This document shows positions 1-13,015 of a stretch of DNA of 64,000 nt, one piece after another; within the stretch, counting starts at the first letter, position 1; each line of letters opens with the position of its first letter. The translations under genes and the position numbers were made by a program. Under the pieces are notes generated by a model. That model did not search any database, was not told where the DNA came from, and saw nothing but the letters and a program-made list of their open reading frames with translations. Source of the stretch: Ziziphus jujuba (lineage: Eukaryota; Streptophyta; Magnoliopsida; Rosales; Rhamnaceae); the NCBI RefSeq assembly GCF_031755915.1, contig NC_083389.1:25109001-25173000 (forward strand), read 5' to 3'.

Positions 1-1480
1 TATTTGGGAGTGGATTGTCATTATTACTTGTTACAGTCCTTTAATTTGAATGAGTTTTAATTAGTTTCATATAAAGCTAGACCTAATTTGTCTCTATACT
101 GAGTTGAATTTCACATAGATGAGTGTGTATACCCTTACTATGTTTTGATTTGTTGTTTTTAATGAACTGTGAATTTTCATTTTCTGGAAAGCTTACAAGT
201 TCAAGAGATTTTAGCAAAACAAAGTTGTTAGTTGAAGCATAAGGACAAATGCTATCATAAAAAATGACATGTTTTGATATGTATATATATACTCTTTTGG
301 ATGTAGAATGGTAGCATTGGTAGCATTTGTGTTGAGAGTTATGTCCTACAAAAACACATGGATATGTTTTCTTTGAGAACTTAAGATCTCCATTGTTTCA
401 AAGGTATGAAAAAAATCATAAGATAGATGTTGTTTATACAGTTTAAAATAAGGAGTATCATGCTTTAAGGTTAATGATGGTAGACAGTTTATGAGATACA
501 TGGCTGTTTTAAAAGCTTTCATTCAAAGTCTTAATGATATATTAGGATGAAAAATCATAGTTAATCCCATTTCAAAGTCTTAATTCCAATACCTAAAGCA
601 GACGTACAATACCATGTTTATTTAGATTTTAAATCTTGTGGAAGTGAACTCAACTCCTCCATCGCTTTGGAACACCTTTAGAGAAAAATCAAACTGTTTT
701 TCAACCATCGTTTGAAAATTAACAAAGCAATCATAGAATTTTTGCTTTTTTATACAAAGGAAATAACCATATAAATTTAGAAAAATCATCCATAAAAATT
801 ACATAAAACCGATATTGTTGATTGGAAATTTTTTTGAAGGAAAATTAGAAACTTCATTCAGTAAGCCAAAGAGAAGTTTGTGTAATTGTCACACACTTTT
901 GACTAATTTGTTCAAATAGAAATATTGATAATGTTTTTGGAATGTGAAAAGTTTAAAACATTGAAATTTGGATGTCCCATGTCTTGATGTCATACTTTTG
1001 AAGTAACTTCTTCTACATTCAAAGTATGGTGACTTCATACAAAGCATAAAATTTTCCTTTTCTATGCCCCTTTGCAAGGATTTTTTAGCTGCATTTCTTA
1101 AACATGAAACTAATATATGTGTATTCAAAAACTCACTTGATATCTTTAGTCATTTGGATTACAAATAGGAAATTCTTTTCCAATTCAAGAACTGCTAGCA
1201 CATTTTTTTAATTTTAGCGAACCACATTCTTTGTACTTTTTTTTTTAGCATTAGCTATATGTGAAGTTGTAAGACAAGTTCTATCTTCAATAAATGTTCC
1301 ACATTGCCATTATAAGGAAGAAGATTAGAAACCTTACCTACATCGTTTGTCATATTTCGGTTAAGGTATGAGTTCCAACAATGAGAAGGGAACCACTAAG
1401 GGAATGCTCATGATGAAACCCAATTATTTTGCATATTGCTTAGGTTATGTATCAAGTTTTCGACATGATCACTTCCAAGG
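1..1480 (-). pseudogene. Element A: antisense copia pol remnant, part 1 (protease, GAG-pre-integrase, integrase)
   Basis: The minus strand, read from about 1370 down to about 240, gives a broken Ty1/copia polyprotein. In order there is a protease-side segment containing NMTNDVGKVSNLLPYNGN, a GAG-pre-integrase stretch with HGTSKFQCFK (889-1128), and an integrase core with FYVIFMDDFSKFIWLFPLYK and then FQSDGGVEF (about 640-830). Further down is the post-integrase segment with VYLINCLPS (about 500). Stops and frameshifts interrupt every domain, so it is not functional. It runs off the left edge of the window. Its gag half is at 22806-23880, on the same strand and in the right order, which makes this the outermost element of the nest. 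Confidence 0.8.
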
Positions 1481-1757
1481 TCCATCCTAGATACCTAACT
1501 TGGTCTTGCGTAAAGATAGCCCCCTTGAAATTCTATCAAAACCCCAACAGAACATTGCTCATAAAATTAGATATTACCTCTAAAACACTTTATATGTAAG
1601 AAACACTTTTAAAGTATTTCTCAACAATAGCAATTACAATAATTTAAAAATCAACACAGACAACAAAAGGGCTATGTATATATGGGTCAATCTACCAAAG
1701 TAGTCTGAGGAGTACAAATGAACAAACACAAAAAATTGAAAGTGTTCAATATAGTTT
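1480..1757 (-). repeat. Element C, left piece: probable 3' end of a gypsy-type LTR (minus)
   Basis: This stretch lies between the copia A protease region and the 5' LTR of copia B. On the minus strand it loosely resembles the terminal few hundred bases of the solo LTR at 15089-18514. Examples are an ATGCTGTTGGA-like word and a degenerate GGATGGACCTTG close to 1480, where the family normally ends in GGTCCTGACA. I read it as the remainder of the LTR whose larger piece starts at 20411. The assignment is inference from weak similarity. The boundary at 1480 is approximate. Confidence 0.35.
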
Positions 1758-1957
1758 TGTTGGAATATTAGGAAATTCGATTAGCTATTACTGTGATTTA
1801 GTCAATAATGTAAAATAGGAAAGTTAATATTCAGTCAATTATTGTAGGAATTTTTTTTCCTAATTTGTTTTATAATCTCCTCTATAAAAGGACCCTTATG
1901 TAAAGCACTTAGATAGAAAAAAATAATATACAGAATTCTATTCTTTCCCAAGAGTTT
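1758..1957 (+). repeat. 5' LTR of copia element B
   Basis: About 200 bp, starting TGTTGGAATATT. It is collinear with 20171-20410 and shares the words TTTTATAATCTCCTCTATAA and CACTTAGATAGAAAAA. The segment around CTCCTCTATAAAAGGACC (about 1876-1893) is the likely LTR TATA region. The exact right end (1952-1957) is uncertain. Confidence 0.85.
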
Positions 1958-1960
1958 ATA

Positions 1961-1972
1961 TGGTATCAAAGC
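1961..1972 (+). other. Primer-binding site of copia B (tRNA-Met type)
   Basis: TGGTATCAAAGC lies a few bases after the 5' LTR. The usual plant copia site complementary to initiator tRNA-Met is TGGTATCAGAGC, so this copy carries one substitution. Confidence 0.85.
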
Positions 1973-2239
1973 AAGGTAAAACCTTTCGGTGAAAAGTGTT
2001 GCGGCATGAACAATACCCCCCATGTGAATAGTACTTACATGAACAATAACTCTGTGTGAACAATATCCAGTGATCAAAGAGCCTAAACTCACTCTTTGAT
2101 TCTGCCTAAAAAAGAAAAACCCTAATCGTCCCTTTGCACAACTTATTACCAACTATGTCTAAATTTTTATGCATCCATTCATTCCACTAATCTGTTTAAC
2201 AGTAGTACTTCCCAAGCCCCAAATACTAATTCTCATTCT

Positions 2240-3085
2240 GTCCAGATCATCGATTCGTTTGAATGGTGACAATTTCTTATGCTGGCCTCAATCCATTCGA
2301 ATATATATTTGAGGGCGTGGGAAAATTGGCTACCTGACTGGAGAAAAGAAGGCACCAACACCAGAAGATGTGACTTATTCAACTTAAGATGCAGAAAATT
2401 CAATGGTTATGATGTGGCTCATCAATTTCATGGAAGAAGACATTGGTTCAAATTACGTATGCTATTCTACAGCGAAGGAATTATGGGATAATGTTAACCA
2501 GATGTATTCTGATTTAGGAAACCAGTCCCAAGTGTATGAGTTAACCTTGAAACTCAATGAACTCTAATAGGAAGATGACACTGTCACCAAGTACTTCAAC
2601 TCATTGAAATGGCTATGGCAAGATTTAGATTTGTTTAATGACTATGAATGGAAATCTACTAAAGATGCCATTCACAATAAAAAGACTTTGGAGGCTCATC
2701 GAATATACAAGTTCCTTGCTGAGCTTATTATGGAGTTTGATGAATTAAGAGTAAGAATCATAGGTTGATCAGCTTTTCCTCTAATTGCCAAAGTATTTGT
2801 AGAAGTGAGAAGAGAAGAAATTTGCAGAAACATAATTTGGGCAAGAAGACCACTAATGGGACTGTAGAGAATTCAGCATTAATTACCTCTGAATTTATTA
2901 CTAACAAGGTAGCAAATCATCCGAAGAAAGCTAAAGAATCCATGAATATGGTGTGACTACTGCAACCATCCTTGTAACACCTGTGAGACCTACTGGAAAA
3001 TCCATGGCAAGCCTGTAAATTGGAAAAGCAGCAAGGCTGGTGATAAAACTAAATGCGTAACACCTATTGCCAATGAAGCTTAAGC
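2240..3085 (+). pseudogene. Copia B gag remnant (UBN2-type gag plus degenerate zinc knuckle)
   Basis: Broken reading frames give a recognisable copia gag: LNGDNFLCW near 2258, then MVMMWLINFMEEDIGSNYV (about 2400-2460), TAKELWDNVNQMYSDLGNQ (about 2475-2530), DDTVTKYFNSLKWLWQDLD and LAELIMEFDELRVRIIG. The end holds CDYCNHPCNTCETYWKIHGK (about 2954-3010), a relic of the CCHC-containing tail in which the spacing is corrupted. In-frame stops (for example near 2566) and frame changes rule out a functional capsid protein. Confidence 0.8.
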
Positions 3086-3107
3086 AAGTCCCTTCAATAA
3101 GGAGCAA

Positions 3108-6100
3108 ATGGATCACCTTCTTAAACTGCTGAAATCCAATTCATTATCTAGTATTCCTAATGTTTCTTTTACTCAAACAAGTAATGAACCTAGTGCACTT
3201 TCTTGTTCAAATTTTGCTCCATGGATTATTGATTTTGGAGCTTCTGATCATATGACCAATTTTTCTAAATTATTCTATAACTACTCACCTTGTTCTGGCA
3301 TAGAAAAAATTAGAATTACAGATGGTAATTTCTCACCTATTGCAAGAAAAGGTTTGATAAAAATCTCGAAGAAAATTGATCATAAATCTATTCTCCATGT
3401 TCCTAAACTAGCATGCAATGTTTTATCTGTGAGTAAGCTTTCAAAGGAGTCTAATTGTTGGATTATCTTTCATGATTCCTACTACAAATTTCAAGACCCA
3501 AATTCGAGGAAGAAGATTGGTAGTGCTAAAATGATAGATGGACTTTACTACTTTGATGGTGACTCCTTTGTAGTGTCAGTTCTATCTCTATTTATGAACA
3601 AATAATGCTTTGGCATTTTAGATTAGGACATCCTATTTTTCAATATCTTAAACACTTGTTTCCTATTTTGTTTAACGGTTTGGATTACTCTAAAATTCAA
3701 TGTGAAAGTTGGTTTTTATCTAGAAGTTATTGTACTATTTATTTGCCAAAATCTTATGCTCCGTCAAAACCATTTTAATTAATTCATAGTGATGTTTGGG
3801 GACCTTCAAAAATCACTACTATTTCTCAAAAAAATGGTATGTCATATTTATTGATGATCATACTCGATTATGCTGGACATATTTAATGAGTGAGGAATTT
3901 GAAGTAGGAAAACTATTTAAAGATTTCTATAAAATGATTAAACTCAATTTCAAACTAAAATTAGTTTTCTTCTAATAATGGAACTGAGTATTTTAATGAT
4001 CACCTAGGAGCTTTTCTAAAGGAAACTAGCATTCAACATCAATCTATGTTTATAGATACCCCTCAACAAAATGCATTGTCGAAATAAGAAATAAACACTT
4101 ACTTGAAATGGCTCGTGCTATAATATTTTCAATGAATGTTCCAAAATATCTTTAAGGAGAAGCTATTTTAACAGCTTCATATTTGATAAATAGAATGCCC
4201 ACACATGTTTTGAAATATAGTACACCTTTAGAGTGTTTAAATTTTTTTTTCCCTATGTCACAAGTTTTTTTAGATTTATCACTAAAAGTTTTTTGTTGCA
4301 CTATTTCTGTTCATATTCCTAGCCATTCTTGGTCCAAATTTGATCAAAGGGCTGAGAAGTGTATTTTTGTTGGCTAGAAATGTTTTAATCCCCAAACCAA
4401 AAAATTTCGTATGAGTATGGATGTTTCTGTCATGGAAAAAAACCTTACTTTCAAAAATTATCTTCAAGGGGAAAAAGAGGAAATAGAAGACAATTTTTAG
4501 GATCTATCCTCTGTTCATTACCAAAGATTATCTTGAATACTACTCCTAATTCTTCCTCTCCAACTATTTTTGAAAAACATAGGAAAGAAAATTTTGATAA
4601 AACCATTGAAAATCCTAATCAAAAATTGCAAAAAATTATTATATCTCCAATAAGGGGAGAAACACTATAAGCAGATCAAATGAACCAAAATAATGAGCTT
4701 CTGGTTTATACTCAAAGGAAATCCCATTAAAATAGCCAAGTCCACCTCTGATTCTAGAACCAAATCAATTTTCAACTTCGGACACTAGTACTCAGAATAT
4801 TACAGGTATTCCTACTTCTAACTCAAACTCAATTCCTATTTCTAATATGCCATCAGACTTGGATATTCCTATAGCTCATAGAAAAGGAACTTAAACTTGC
4901 CAGATACTTATCTTAAGAAAAAATTTCGCATCACCATAAAGCTTTTTCCTTAAAAATTTCACACCTTTTTATCCTTAGAAATATTAAGGAAGTCTTCGAT
5001 GATCTAAATATAAAATTAGCAGTTATGGAAAAGATGAATGCTCTAAAAAGAAGTGGTACTTGGAAGATAGTGGACCTACCTAAAGAGAAGAAGATGGTAG
5101 GTTGTAAATGGGCTTTCATTGTCAAATTCAAAGCTGATGGTAGTATAGAAAGATATAAGGCGTGATTGTTTACCAAGGGCTTTACCCAAACTTATGAGAT
5201 TGATTACCAAGAAACTTTACTCCTGTTACTAAGATAAATTCAATTTGAGTCTTGTTGTGTTTAGTTATGAGCTTTAATTGGCCTTTACACCACTTGGATG
5301 TAAAGAATGTCTTCTTCAATGGAGATCTTGAAGAGGAGGTCTTTATGAGTCTACCACCTAGGTTTGAGAAGAAATTTGGTTCTAATAAGGTCTATAAATT
5401 GAGAAGATTCCTATAAGGCTTGCAACAATCTCCTAGAGCTTAGTTTGAGTAGTTTGGGAAAGCTGTGAAAAATTATGGCTCCCATCAAAGTTAGGATAAT
5501 CATACAATGTTCTATAAGCACAGCAAAGAAGGCAAAATTGCAATTTTAATTGTTTATGTAGATGATTTAATTTTAATTGGTGATGATATTGAAGAACTAA
5601 AGAGACTAAAATAGAAGTTGGCAGTTGCTTTCAAGATCAAAGACTTAGGAACTTTGAAATACTTTCTTAGAATGGAATTTGCTAGGTTTAAAGAAGGCAT
5701 ATTTATCAACCAACGAAAAAATATTTTCTCGATTTACTTGATGAGACAGGCTTACTCGGATGCAAACCAGTAGAAACTTGTATTGAACCTAACATGAAGT
5801 TACAAATTGCGAAGGCCAATGAAGTACAAAATAGGGAGCAATATCAAAGGCTATTTGGAAGATTAATTTACTTAACTCATACACGTCTTAACATAGAATT
5901 CGTTGTTACTATGGTTAGCTAGTTTAAGCATTCATCCGGACAAGAACACTTAGATGCAGTCTCTAGGATTCTAAGATACCTTAAAAGAACTCCTGGAAAG
6001 GGTTTGCTATTTAAGAAACGTCTCCATCTACAAGTTGAAGCATACACTGATGCAAATTGGGTAGGAAATGTTATTGATAGACGATTAACTTCAGGCTATT

Positions 6101-6427
6101 GTACATTTGTTGGAGGCAACCTTATACTTGAAGAAGTAATAAACAAAGTGTTGTTGCAAAGGGTAGTGCTGAAGTGGAATTTAGAGCAGTTGCACATGGA
6201 ATATGTGATGGTTTATGGATTAAAAGATTATTAAAAGATTTGAGAATCTCTAATCCTATGCTTATGAAGATTTTTTATGATAACAAAGCAGAAATCTCCA
6301 TTGTCCATAATCCTTTCCTTCACGAAAGAACAACAGATGTGGAAGTGGATAAGTACTTTATCAAAGAAAAGCTAAAAGCAAGACCGATTTGTATGCCATA
6401 TGTTCCTACAGCTGAACAAACAACAAA
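3108..6427 (+). pseudogene. Copia B pol remnant: protease, integrase, reverse transcriptase, RNase H
   Basis: Domains follow copia order. The protease motif reads DFGA (3231-3242) where D-S/T-G-A is expected. A GAG-pre-integrase follows with WHFRLGHP (about 3608), then an integrase core with DVWGPS and FIDDHTRLCW (about 3790-3880). The reverse transcriptase block begins SGTWKIVDLPKEKKMVGCKW (about 5050-5110), and its catalytic YVDD is intact at 5555-5566. RNase H follows (6004-6427) with AYTDANW. Many stops and frameshifts, especially at 3960-4930, inactivate it. The last codons were displaced by the CACTA element and resume at 20082 with LTKRLPK, ending at a TGA near 20163. Removing the insert and one TGT copy rejoins the frame in the conserved DVLTK-like motif. 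Confidence 0.88.
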
Positions 6428-7656
6428 TGTCACTACAAAAAAAATGGCAATTAGTGACCAAAATATTTTAGTCGCTAAAAGTATCCATCAAAAACCAAAT
6501 TTTGATTGTTGAATATTTGGTAATTGAGGTATCAAGATCAATAGTCAACCATTTCCAATGACCAACATGTTGGCTAGTAATAAATAGCTTTTACAACCAC
6601 TAAATAATCTGATCGCTAAAGGTGAAGCGTGGGAAATTGTTCCTGCCATAATTTTGGCAGGAAGAATACTTTCAGTCACCCAACCAACTTTAGTCTCTAA
6701 AATTTAGTATCAGTGACGAAGAGTTTGTTCAATCGTAGTCTAAATAATAAAGAAAATGAAGAAAATAATGTTAATAATAGACCTTTAGCAACCAATTCTT
6801 GTTAGTCACTAAAGGTACATGTCAGCCATCAATTGTTTGGTCATTGATTTTCTAAATAATAAAAAAATAAAAAATAAAATATATGGGTAAGACCTTTTGC
6901 GACCATTCTTCTTTGGTCACCCAAAGATTCTAGTCAGCGACTCATTAATTGGCTGGTGGAACTCTTTGAAAATTTTAAAAATAAGGGAAAATTCTAGCTA
7001 GACCCCTTCGGGTTAAAGGAAAATATGAAATAAACCTTGAAGTTTGTAAGATTTTAATCGCCACCCTTATGAAGTGATTCATCCGTTCAAATGTTTTCTC
7101 TTTCCTACATAGAATATTGGAATGACATTAATACCCTTGTTTCATTAGCTTATGTAACCATTGGGATTTAAAAATTAATAAAATTTGAAATAATGGTTAG
7201 AGACCGTTTAAAACCATAGCTAGTAGTGGAGGGGTTTCAATGACACCCCCTAGAAGACAAATTTTGTCCAAAAACTAATGCTCTCATAAAACACACAGAC
7301 ACCTTATAAAATCAGCACCACTTTTTCAAAAACTATTAAATTTCAACTTCTCTATACCTCACAAAACCTGCCCATCTATCCCAAACACATAAAACCTGCG
7401 AAACACAGTAATAAATCCCTTAACCCAAAAACACCTACAAAACAAACTCCTCCAACCAAAACTCACAAAACCTGCACAACCCACAACAAAATCACAGTCA
7501 CAAAACTTGCAAAATTCTTGGAAAATGACATAACCTTCTCATCTATACTTCATAAAACATGTATAATTCTAGCCCATAACAAAATCTCCACAACTCACAA
7601 CAAAATCATAGAAAACAACTTAAAAAGTTGCTGATCATATATTCCATTATTGAAAA

Positions 7657-8071
7657 TGCAAGTATCAAGTGGTAGGAGTGAAGTTAATTGAGACATAATC
7701 AAATTTAAAAATATAAGGTGCAATTGTGGCAAAAATGTACGGGTCAGAATTTCGAAATCAACCAAGAATCGTCAAAGCTTTACTTTGTTTGCTTAGAAAG
7801 GAAATGCAATTATTACTCTTTTGGGACACTAGATGAAAAGTAGTTTAACATGGTTGATGATGCAAGTAGCAACAAGCGGAGGCAAATAGGAAACAATCAA
7901 GAAATTGAAAATCAAAAGCAAAATGATATTAAATCACTAACTGTAAGAATCAAAAACTTAGAAGCAATGCAAGGTGGATTGAAATATGATGCTTATAAAT
8001 ATGCTGTTTTTTGGCATATCAGTTGTTTTAATCGCACTATGTATCATGAGTATGAAATGAAGATAAATTAA
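7657..8071 (+). pseudogene. GRF-zinc-finger-like ORF carried by the MULE (broken)
   Basis: From an ATG at 7657 the frame gives MQVSSGRSEVN, a stop, and then IRCNCGKNVRVRISKS. The CxCG pattern and spacing resemble the start of a plant GRF-type zinc finger, but the downstream finger residues are degraded. After a frame change, 7850-8071 gives a charged, coiled-coil-like segment (EIENQKQNDIKSLTVRIKNL) and a short hydrophobic end (YAVFWHISCF). Small proteins of this layout (GRF finger, coiled coil, hydrophobic tail) are common companions of plant transposons. The ORF converges on the transposase gene. At least two stops and one frameshift show it is a relic. The GRF call is an inference from a partial motif. 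Confidence 0.5.
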
Positions 8072-8559
8072 AGTTTAAATGAAAGAACAACTTCAACACA
8101 AGTAATATATAAAGTGTCTAAATATCCCATTAAACTCATCAGGTACATAAACTAAATACATTTTCATCATTCATCCCCTAAAGTGATAACTATTATATAC
8201 AATTGTCATTTGTGTTGTGCATAAAAAACAAACAAAAATCACCTACTTACAATGTCATATGCACAAAAAGATAGGGTATTACAGTTCATGTTAAACCTAA
8301 TTTATCTAGTTGAAAATCATTGTCTAAAGGTCAATACCTCATTACAGTTAATTGTATCAACCTGATGACAAGTTCCTACTATCCTTGCTGAGAAAAAGCC
8401 CCTGGAACTTTTGAGGCTAATGTTGATGGATTGCCACTTTCATTATTCGCCTAAATATAGGAATATTATAGTTAAAATATCAATTAATAGTTATTATTCA
8501 ATTCAATAAAACTGAATAAAAAAATTAAAAGATTAATTAAATTACTTTCAAGGTTATTT

Positions 8560-10970
8560 GCTTTTTTGCATTTCCAACAGAGCATGATCTCTTGTTGCAT
8601 ATGCCACATTTAATGGTGAAAGATCTCTTTTGTTTTAGAGCTGGTTTATCATGTGCCCTCCTCCTCATCATTTTTGGCCTTCTAGGTCTCCTACCAAATG
8701 TTGGAGGCTACATCCTTTCCACATCAACTTTTGGCCATAGTGTCTCATCCAGTATAAGGTGAATCATACCACTATAAGTCTTAAGATAAGTTGCCTTGGT
8801 CAAACTCTTGTCAACATATGCAGCAAGCTTCGTCCTCATATAGTTGATAGCTGTCATAGCATGCTTACATGGTAATTCCAATAGTTTTCCAAGAACCACA
8901 TCCACATTGGGCTTTGTTCAAGTGTACAATAAATACCTTTGTCTTATCTAAAAGCTCATACTCATCATTACCAGCCTAAATAACAGTTAAATGTCTTCCT
9001 GCCTTGTGATTCCTATTCATCTTAATTTGGACATTCAGTGGAAGATCTGTAGTCCATGACAATGCCTTGTTTTCTCATCTCTGAACCTACCCATCATTTT
9101 CCTCCTAAAAAACTCAAGCAATTGCAGAATAGGTTTGCTCCCATACATATTTATTTGGCTGTTAAAAGATTCAGTCATATTGTTGGTCACATGATCTGTT
9201 TTAGCACTTTCATCAAAAGCATGTAGGCTTCAATGACAAGCAGGCACTTCCATAAATCATTCATAAATAGCTAGACTAAAATTCTTGATGCCTTCCATGT
9301 TTTCTTCAAATTCCTTGACATTTGTTGACTTTGCTGCTGCCCAGAACATCTTTCTTACCTTAACTCTAGGAAATTTTCCTTTAAAATTGGCAAAACCATG
9401 CTTAGCATAAAGTCTGTATTTATCATCTGGAAAAATCTCATTCAAAGCTATGAAAATCTCTTTTTGCCTATCAAACATAAAAGTAATTGTTCTAGTTTCA
9501 TGCACCCCAACTTACTCATTTAGTAAAGTCAAAAACCATCTCCAACTATCTACGTTCTCATTTTCACAAATACATACTACCACATGAAATATACTAGTAT
9601 TAGCATCCAAAGATATAGTAGTTAGCAACATACCACCAAATTGTCCTTTCAAATGGCACCCATCTAGACCAATGAATGGTCTACAACCCTTTAAAAAGCC
9701 ATCCTTTTGTGCAGGAAAACTTAAGAACCTCTAGAAAATGGGATTTTCAGACAAATCATTCCTCCTAACATTACTTTAACCATTGTACCAGGGTTCTTAA
9801 TCCTTAAAATATTTCCCTACTTATGTAGCTTTGAGTAGCTCTCACCATGACCACCACCTAACCTGCCCAGTGCCTTATTTTTAGCCCTATACAACATTGA
9901 ATTCTTAACCTCCACTCCATATCTTGGTTTGAACTTTGCAAACATCTGAGCTACATCTATATTAGGATTGTCCTTAAACTCTTGCTTAAACTTCAAAGAA
10001 AGCCGCTCAGTACTCACCAATGGATTTATGGTCAATTTAGTACATGTATGTTCTTTATTATATATCTTAACTTGAAAAATTTTACCATCAGGCATTGAGG
10101 ATTCATGTATCGTCCATAAACATCCTTCTGCAGCATAACGTACAGTAACTCTATTCTTTTCATTTTAAGTTTTATATAACTAAATCCTTTTTTTATGGCA
10201 TAATCCAAAAAAACCTTTGTATACTCGATAACATTGTCAAAAATCAGCCCATTATACAAGTAAGGCTTTTCATCTGGTTTAGGCACGTAAACATTGCCTA
10301 CCATATGCCTAGAATTCTAGCAATTGGGTTCTCTCCTTCAGAATCACTTCCAACACTCCTATCATCATCATTTGACTAATATACATCAGAATTATCATCA
10401 CCTTCAACGTTCACATTTGAATCATCAGCTCTACCGAGGTCTCCATTTACAGATTCATCTTCACTCCATTTAAACTGTTCTAAGGCATTAGATTCTTTGA
10501 GAGTTTCCATATTACATTGAGGAGGGCTTGGAGGAGGTCTCGATTCAATTTCAGATTGGGATTTAGAAGTGGCAATTGGTTCTATTTGGGAGTCAGATTG
10601 ATTTTGAGTTTCAGTTTCAGCTTGGATAGAGGCGGCAACTGGTTCTATTTGGGGGTCAGATTGATGTTGAGTTTTAGTGTCAGCTTGGATAGGGTGTTAA
10701 CTGGTTCTGGGTCATTTTTTGGATTGTCAGATTGATGTTGAGTTTCAGTTCAGCTTGGATAGAGGTGTCAATTGGTTCTAAGTCATTTTCTGGATCATTT
10801 TTAGGATCATCACAAGGATCATACATGTCTAATGGTAAAAAGGCTACCTTTATTCTGATTTGCTCAACACCTTTTTCTTTAAACATTGCAACCAACTCCA
10901 ACAAATCCGCATCATTCTCTATAACTATTTTATCCTATGTAGTCTGAGGTAACCTAACTTTAACAGACAT
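8560..10970 (-). pseudogene. MuDR-type transposase of the MULE (frameshifted)
   Basis: Read on the minus strand from ATG at 10970: a PB1-like N-terminus (MSVKVRLPQTT, in-frame TAG, then DLLELVAMFKEKGVEQIRIK), an acidic stretch, and the MuDR N-terminal domain (10304-9817) with FDNVIEYTKVFLDYAIKKGF and HTCTKLTINPLVSTERLSLK. Next comes the MULE catalytic domain with GLDGCHLKGQFGGMLLTTIS (about 9670-9610) and FMFDRQKEIF (about 9480), the two Asp of the DDE triad, followed by MFWAAAKSTNVKEFEENMEG. The SWIM zinc finger CGCG..PCKHA (about 8920-8860) is split by a frameshift. A basic C-terminal tail with GRRPRRPKMMRRRAHDKPAL and a partial knuckle closes it. Each block lies in a different frame, so no full transposase can be made. 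Confidence 0.85.
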
Positions 10971-13015
10971 CTTCTCCCCTATATTGTTTTACAACCACAA
11001 TTTAAGAACTTAGCATCATTTAAAAGGTTAATGAGACTATACTCCTCTTCATCTATCCAAAATAGATTTTGTTCAATCCGAAACATATCTATTACAATCT
11101 CAAATAACATTTTGTTGCAAATAAGAAGAAATAAACAAATAAAAAAAATAAAACTCAATCTCTAACAACTATTTATATTCAAACAGCACATATCGAAGGT
11201 TCAAATACCACATATCAAGAATAGAAAGCTAACCCAAATCAACCAAAATGTACAATAATGGAAATAACTAACCTTCTTGTTTAGAAAGAGCCAACTTTTT
11301 TCTCAAGTGTTTCCTTTCATAGCTATCCAAATCTACAGGAACCGTAAACCCTAGAGGAAATAAAAAAAACAGAGTACAAAACCCAAACAAACACACTAAT
11401 CAACAACAAAAACTTAACATAAACTTACCAATGGTGGTTTACGCTTCTTTACCTTTCTCTTTTCAGTGTGAGCTTTTAGGTTTTTAAATGTGTAGCTTAA
11501 GGATATGAGGGCAGGAACAATGGGTAGAGAACAACAATGGCGCCAATTTTGTGGGTAAAGACCGCACAATGTATACAAAGCAACGATAGCGCCAATTTTC
11601 TGGGTAATAACCACTGACTTTTGATTACAAGTTTGACAGGGCTGAGAAATAGAAACTTCTACAAAACGATTTGCACATTACTCAAGTTTTTTTCAACGTT
11701 ATCTTAAGCTTAAAACCCCCATTTTCAATCTAAAATTACCTTATTACCCATTCTCAGTTAAATCTAATAGGGAAAACTTAATAGCAAGGGAAGTAAATAG
11801 AATTATACTAAAACTAAGGGTTATATTTGTAATTATACTAAACATGAGGGGGTCTAAATAAAATTAACCCTAAAAATAATAAAAAATAAAAATATATATA
11901 TATATATATATATATATGTCAATTCGATAAAATAAGAATTTGTTTCCTATAATCAAAATTATATTCATATAGTGGCGGAGGATATCATTATAAAATAGAG
12001 GATTAAATTGTTTTTTAATTTTATTTTTGAATAAATAAAAAATATATACTAAAATGTAAATTTTTTTTGTACCATAATCAAATTAATTGGAATATTCACT
12101 AAATAATAGATTTGTTGCCAAAAAAATTAGAATTAAAATGAAAAAATATATTTTTGAACAAATTTTAAGGAGCAATATAGTTTAAAAACTTGTGGAAATC
12201 ATATTAAATTGATTGCAATTGTATAGAAAAATAAATAAATGAACATAATCCTTTAAGCAAAAGAAAAAAAAAAAAAAGAAGCAAAATTTCATTTTGCCAG
12301 GATTAATCAACAATGTAAATTGAAAATTAGAAGAAAATGAACAGATAATGTAATAAGAAAATTATTATTTTGTAATTATGCAATTATTATTATTAATTAA
12401 TTTTATTAAATAATTATATTTAGAATTAAATATAAATCATAATTAAGTATTATGTTATTAAAATTTGCAGATAAATATTGTAATTATATTAAATAAATTA
12501 CTGTGGTACAAAAGTATGAAATTAAAAAAAAAAAAAAAAATAGAAAATGTTAAGAATGGGGGGAAATGAAGAGAAATTGAAAAAGCATTTGGGTAAGAGA
12601 TTCAAATGCAAAAATAATCCTTTATTAGTCTTTCATAAAAAATTAAAAAAAAAAAAAGGAGTAATCCTTTATTAGTAAAATAATAAAGATAGAAATAAAA
12701 TAAAATAAAAGTATGGGCCTGATCCATGTGTGGGCTAGAGGGGGCAATGGCCTCTGCCCTTTTAGGTTCTTTAATTCCCTTTTTAAAATTATATTTGGAT
12801 CAACTTAGAAGTTAATAAATAAAAAAGTAAAAAATATTAAGAAAAATGGGAGGAAATGAAAAGAAATTGAAAAAGCAGTTCGGGAAAAAATTCATATGGA
12901 TAAGTAATTAGAAAAAAAAAAAACAAAAAAAAAAAAAGGAGTAATCCTTTATTAGCTGGTTATTCATGGAATTCTTAGGTAATTAAGAATTTCATTTCTC
13001 ATTTTCTCTTTACAG

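Larger units (their letters stand above)
6985..11870. mobile_element. Element E: Mutator-like element (MULE) inside the CACTA
   Basis: A perfect 9-bp target-site duplication TAAAAATAA flanks it (6976-6984 and 11871-11879), the length expected for Mutator. The left end reads GGGAAAATTCTAGCTAGACC. The reverse complement of the right end reads GGGTTAATTTTATTTAGACC. These are short, diverged terminal inverted repeats sharing TAGACCCC. Inside are a decayed MuDR transposase on the minus strand (about 8560-10970) and a GRF-like ORF on the plus strand (7657-8071). The TSD still being perfect suggests a later insertion than the surrounding CACTA. Confidence 0.85.

Noticed and set aside
1753..1757. AGTTT as the target-site duplication of copia B
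   Set aside because: The same word at the 3' side also ends the 5' LTR, so it may be LTR sequence; left as unproven.
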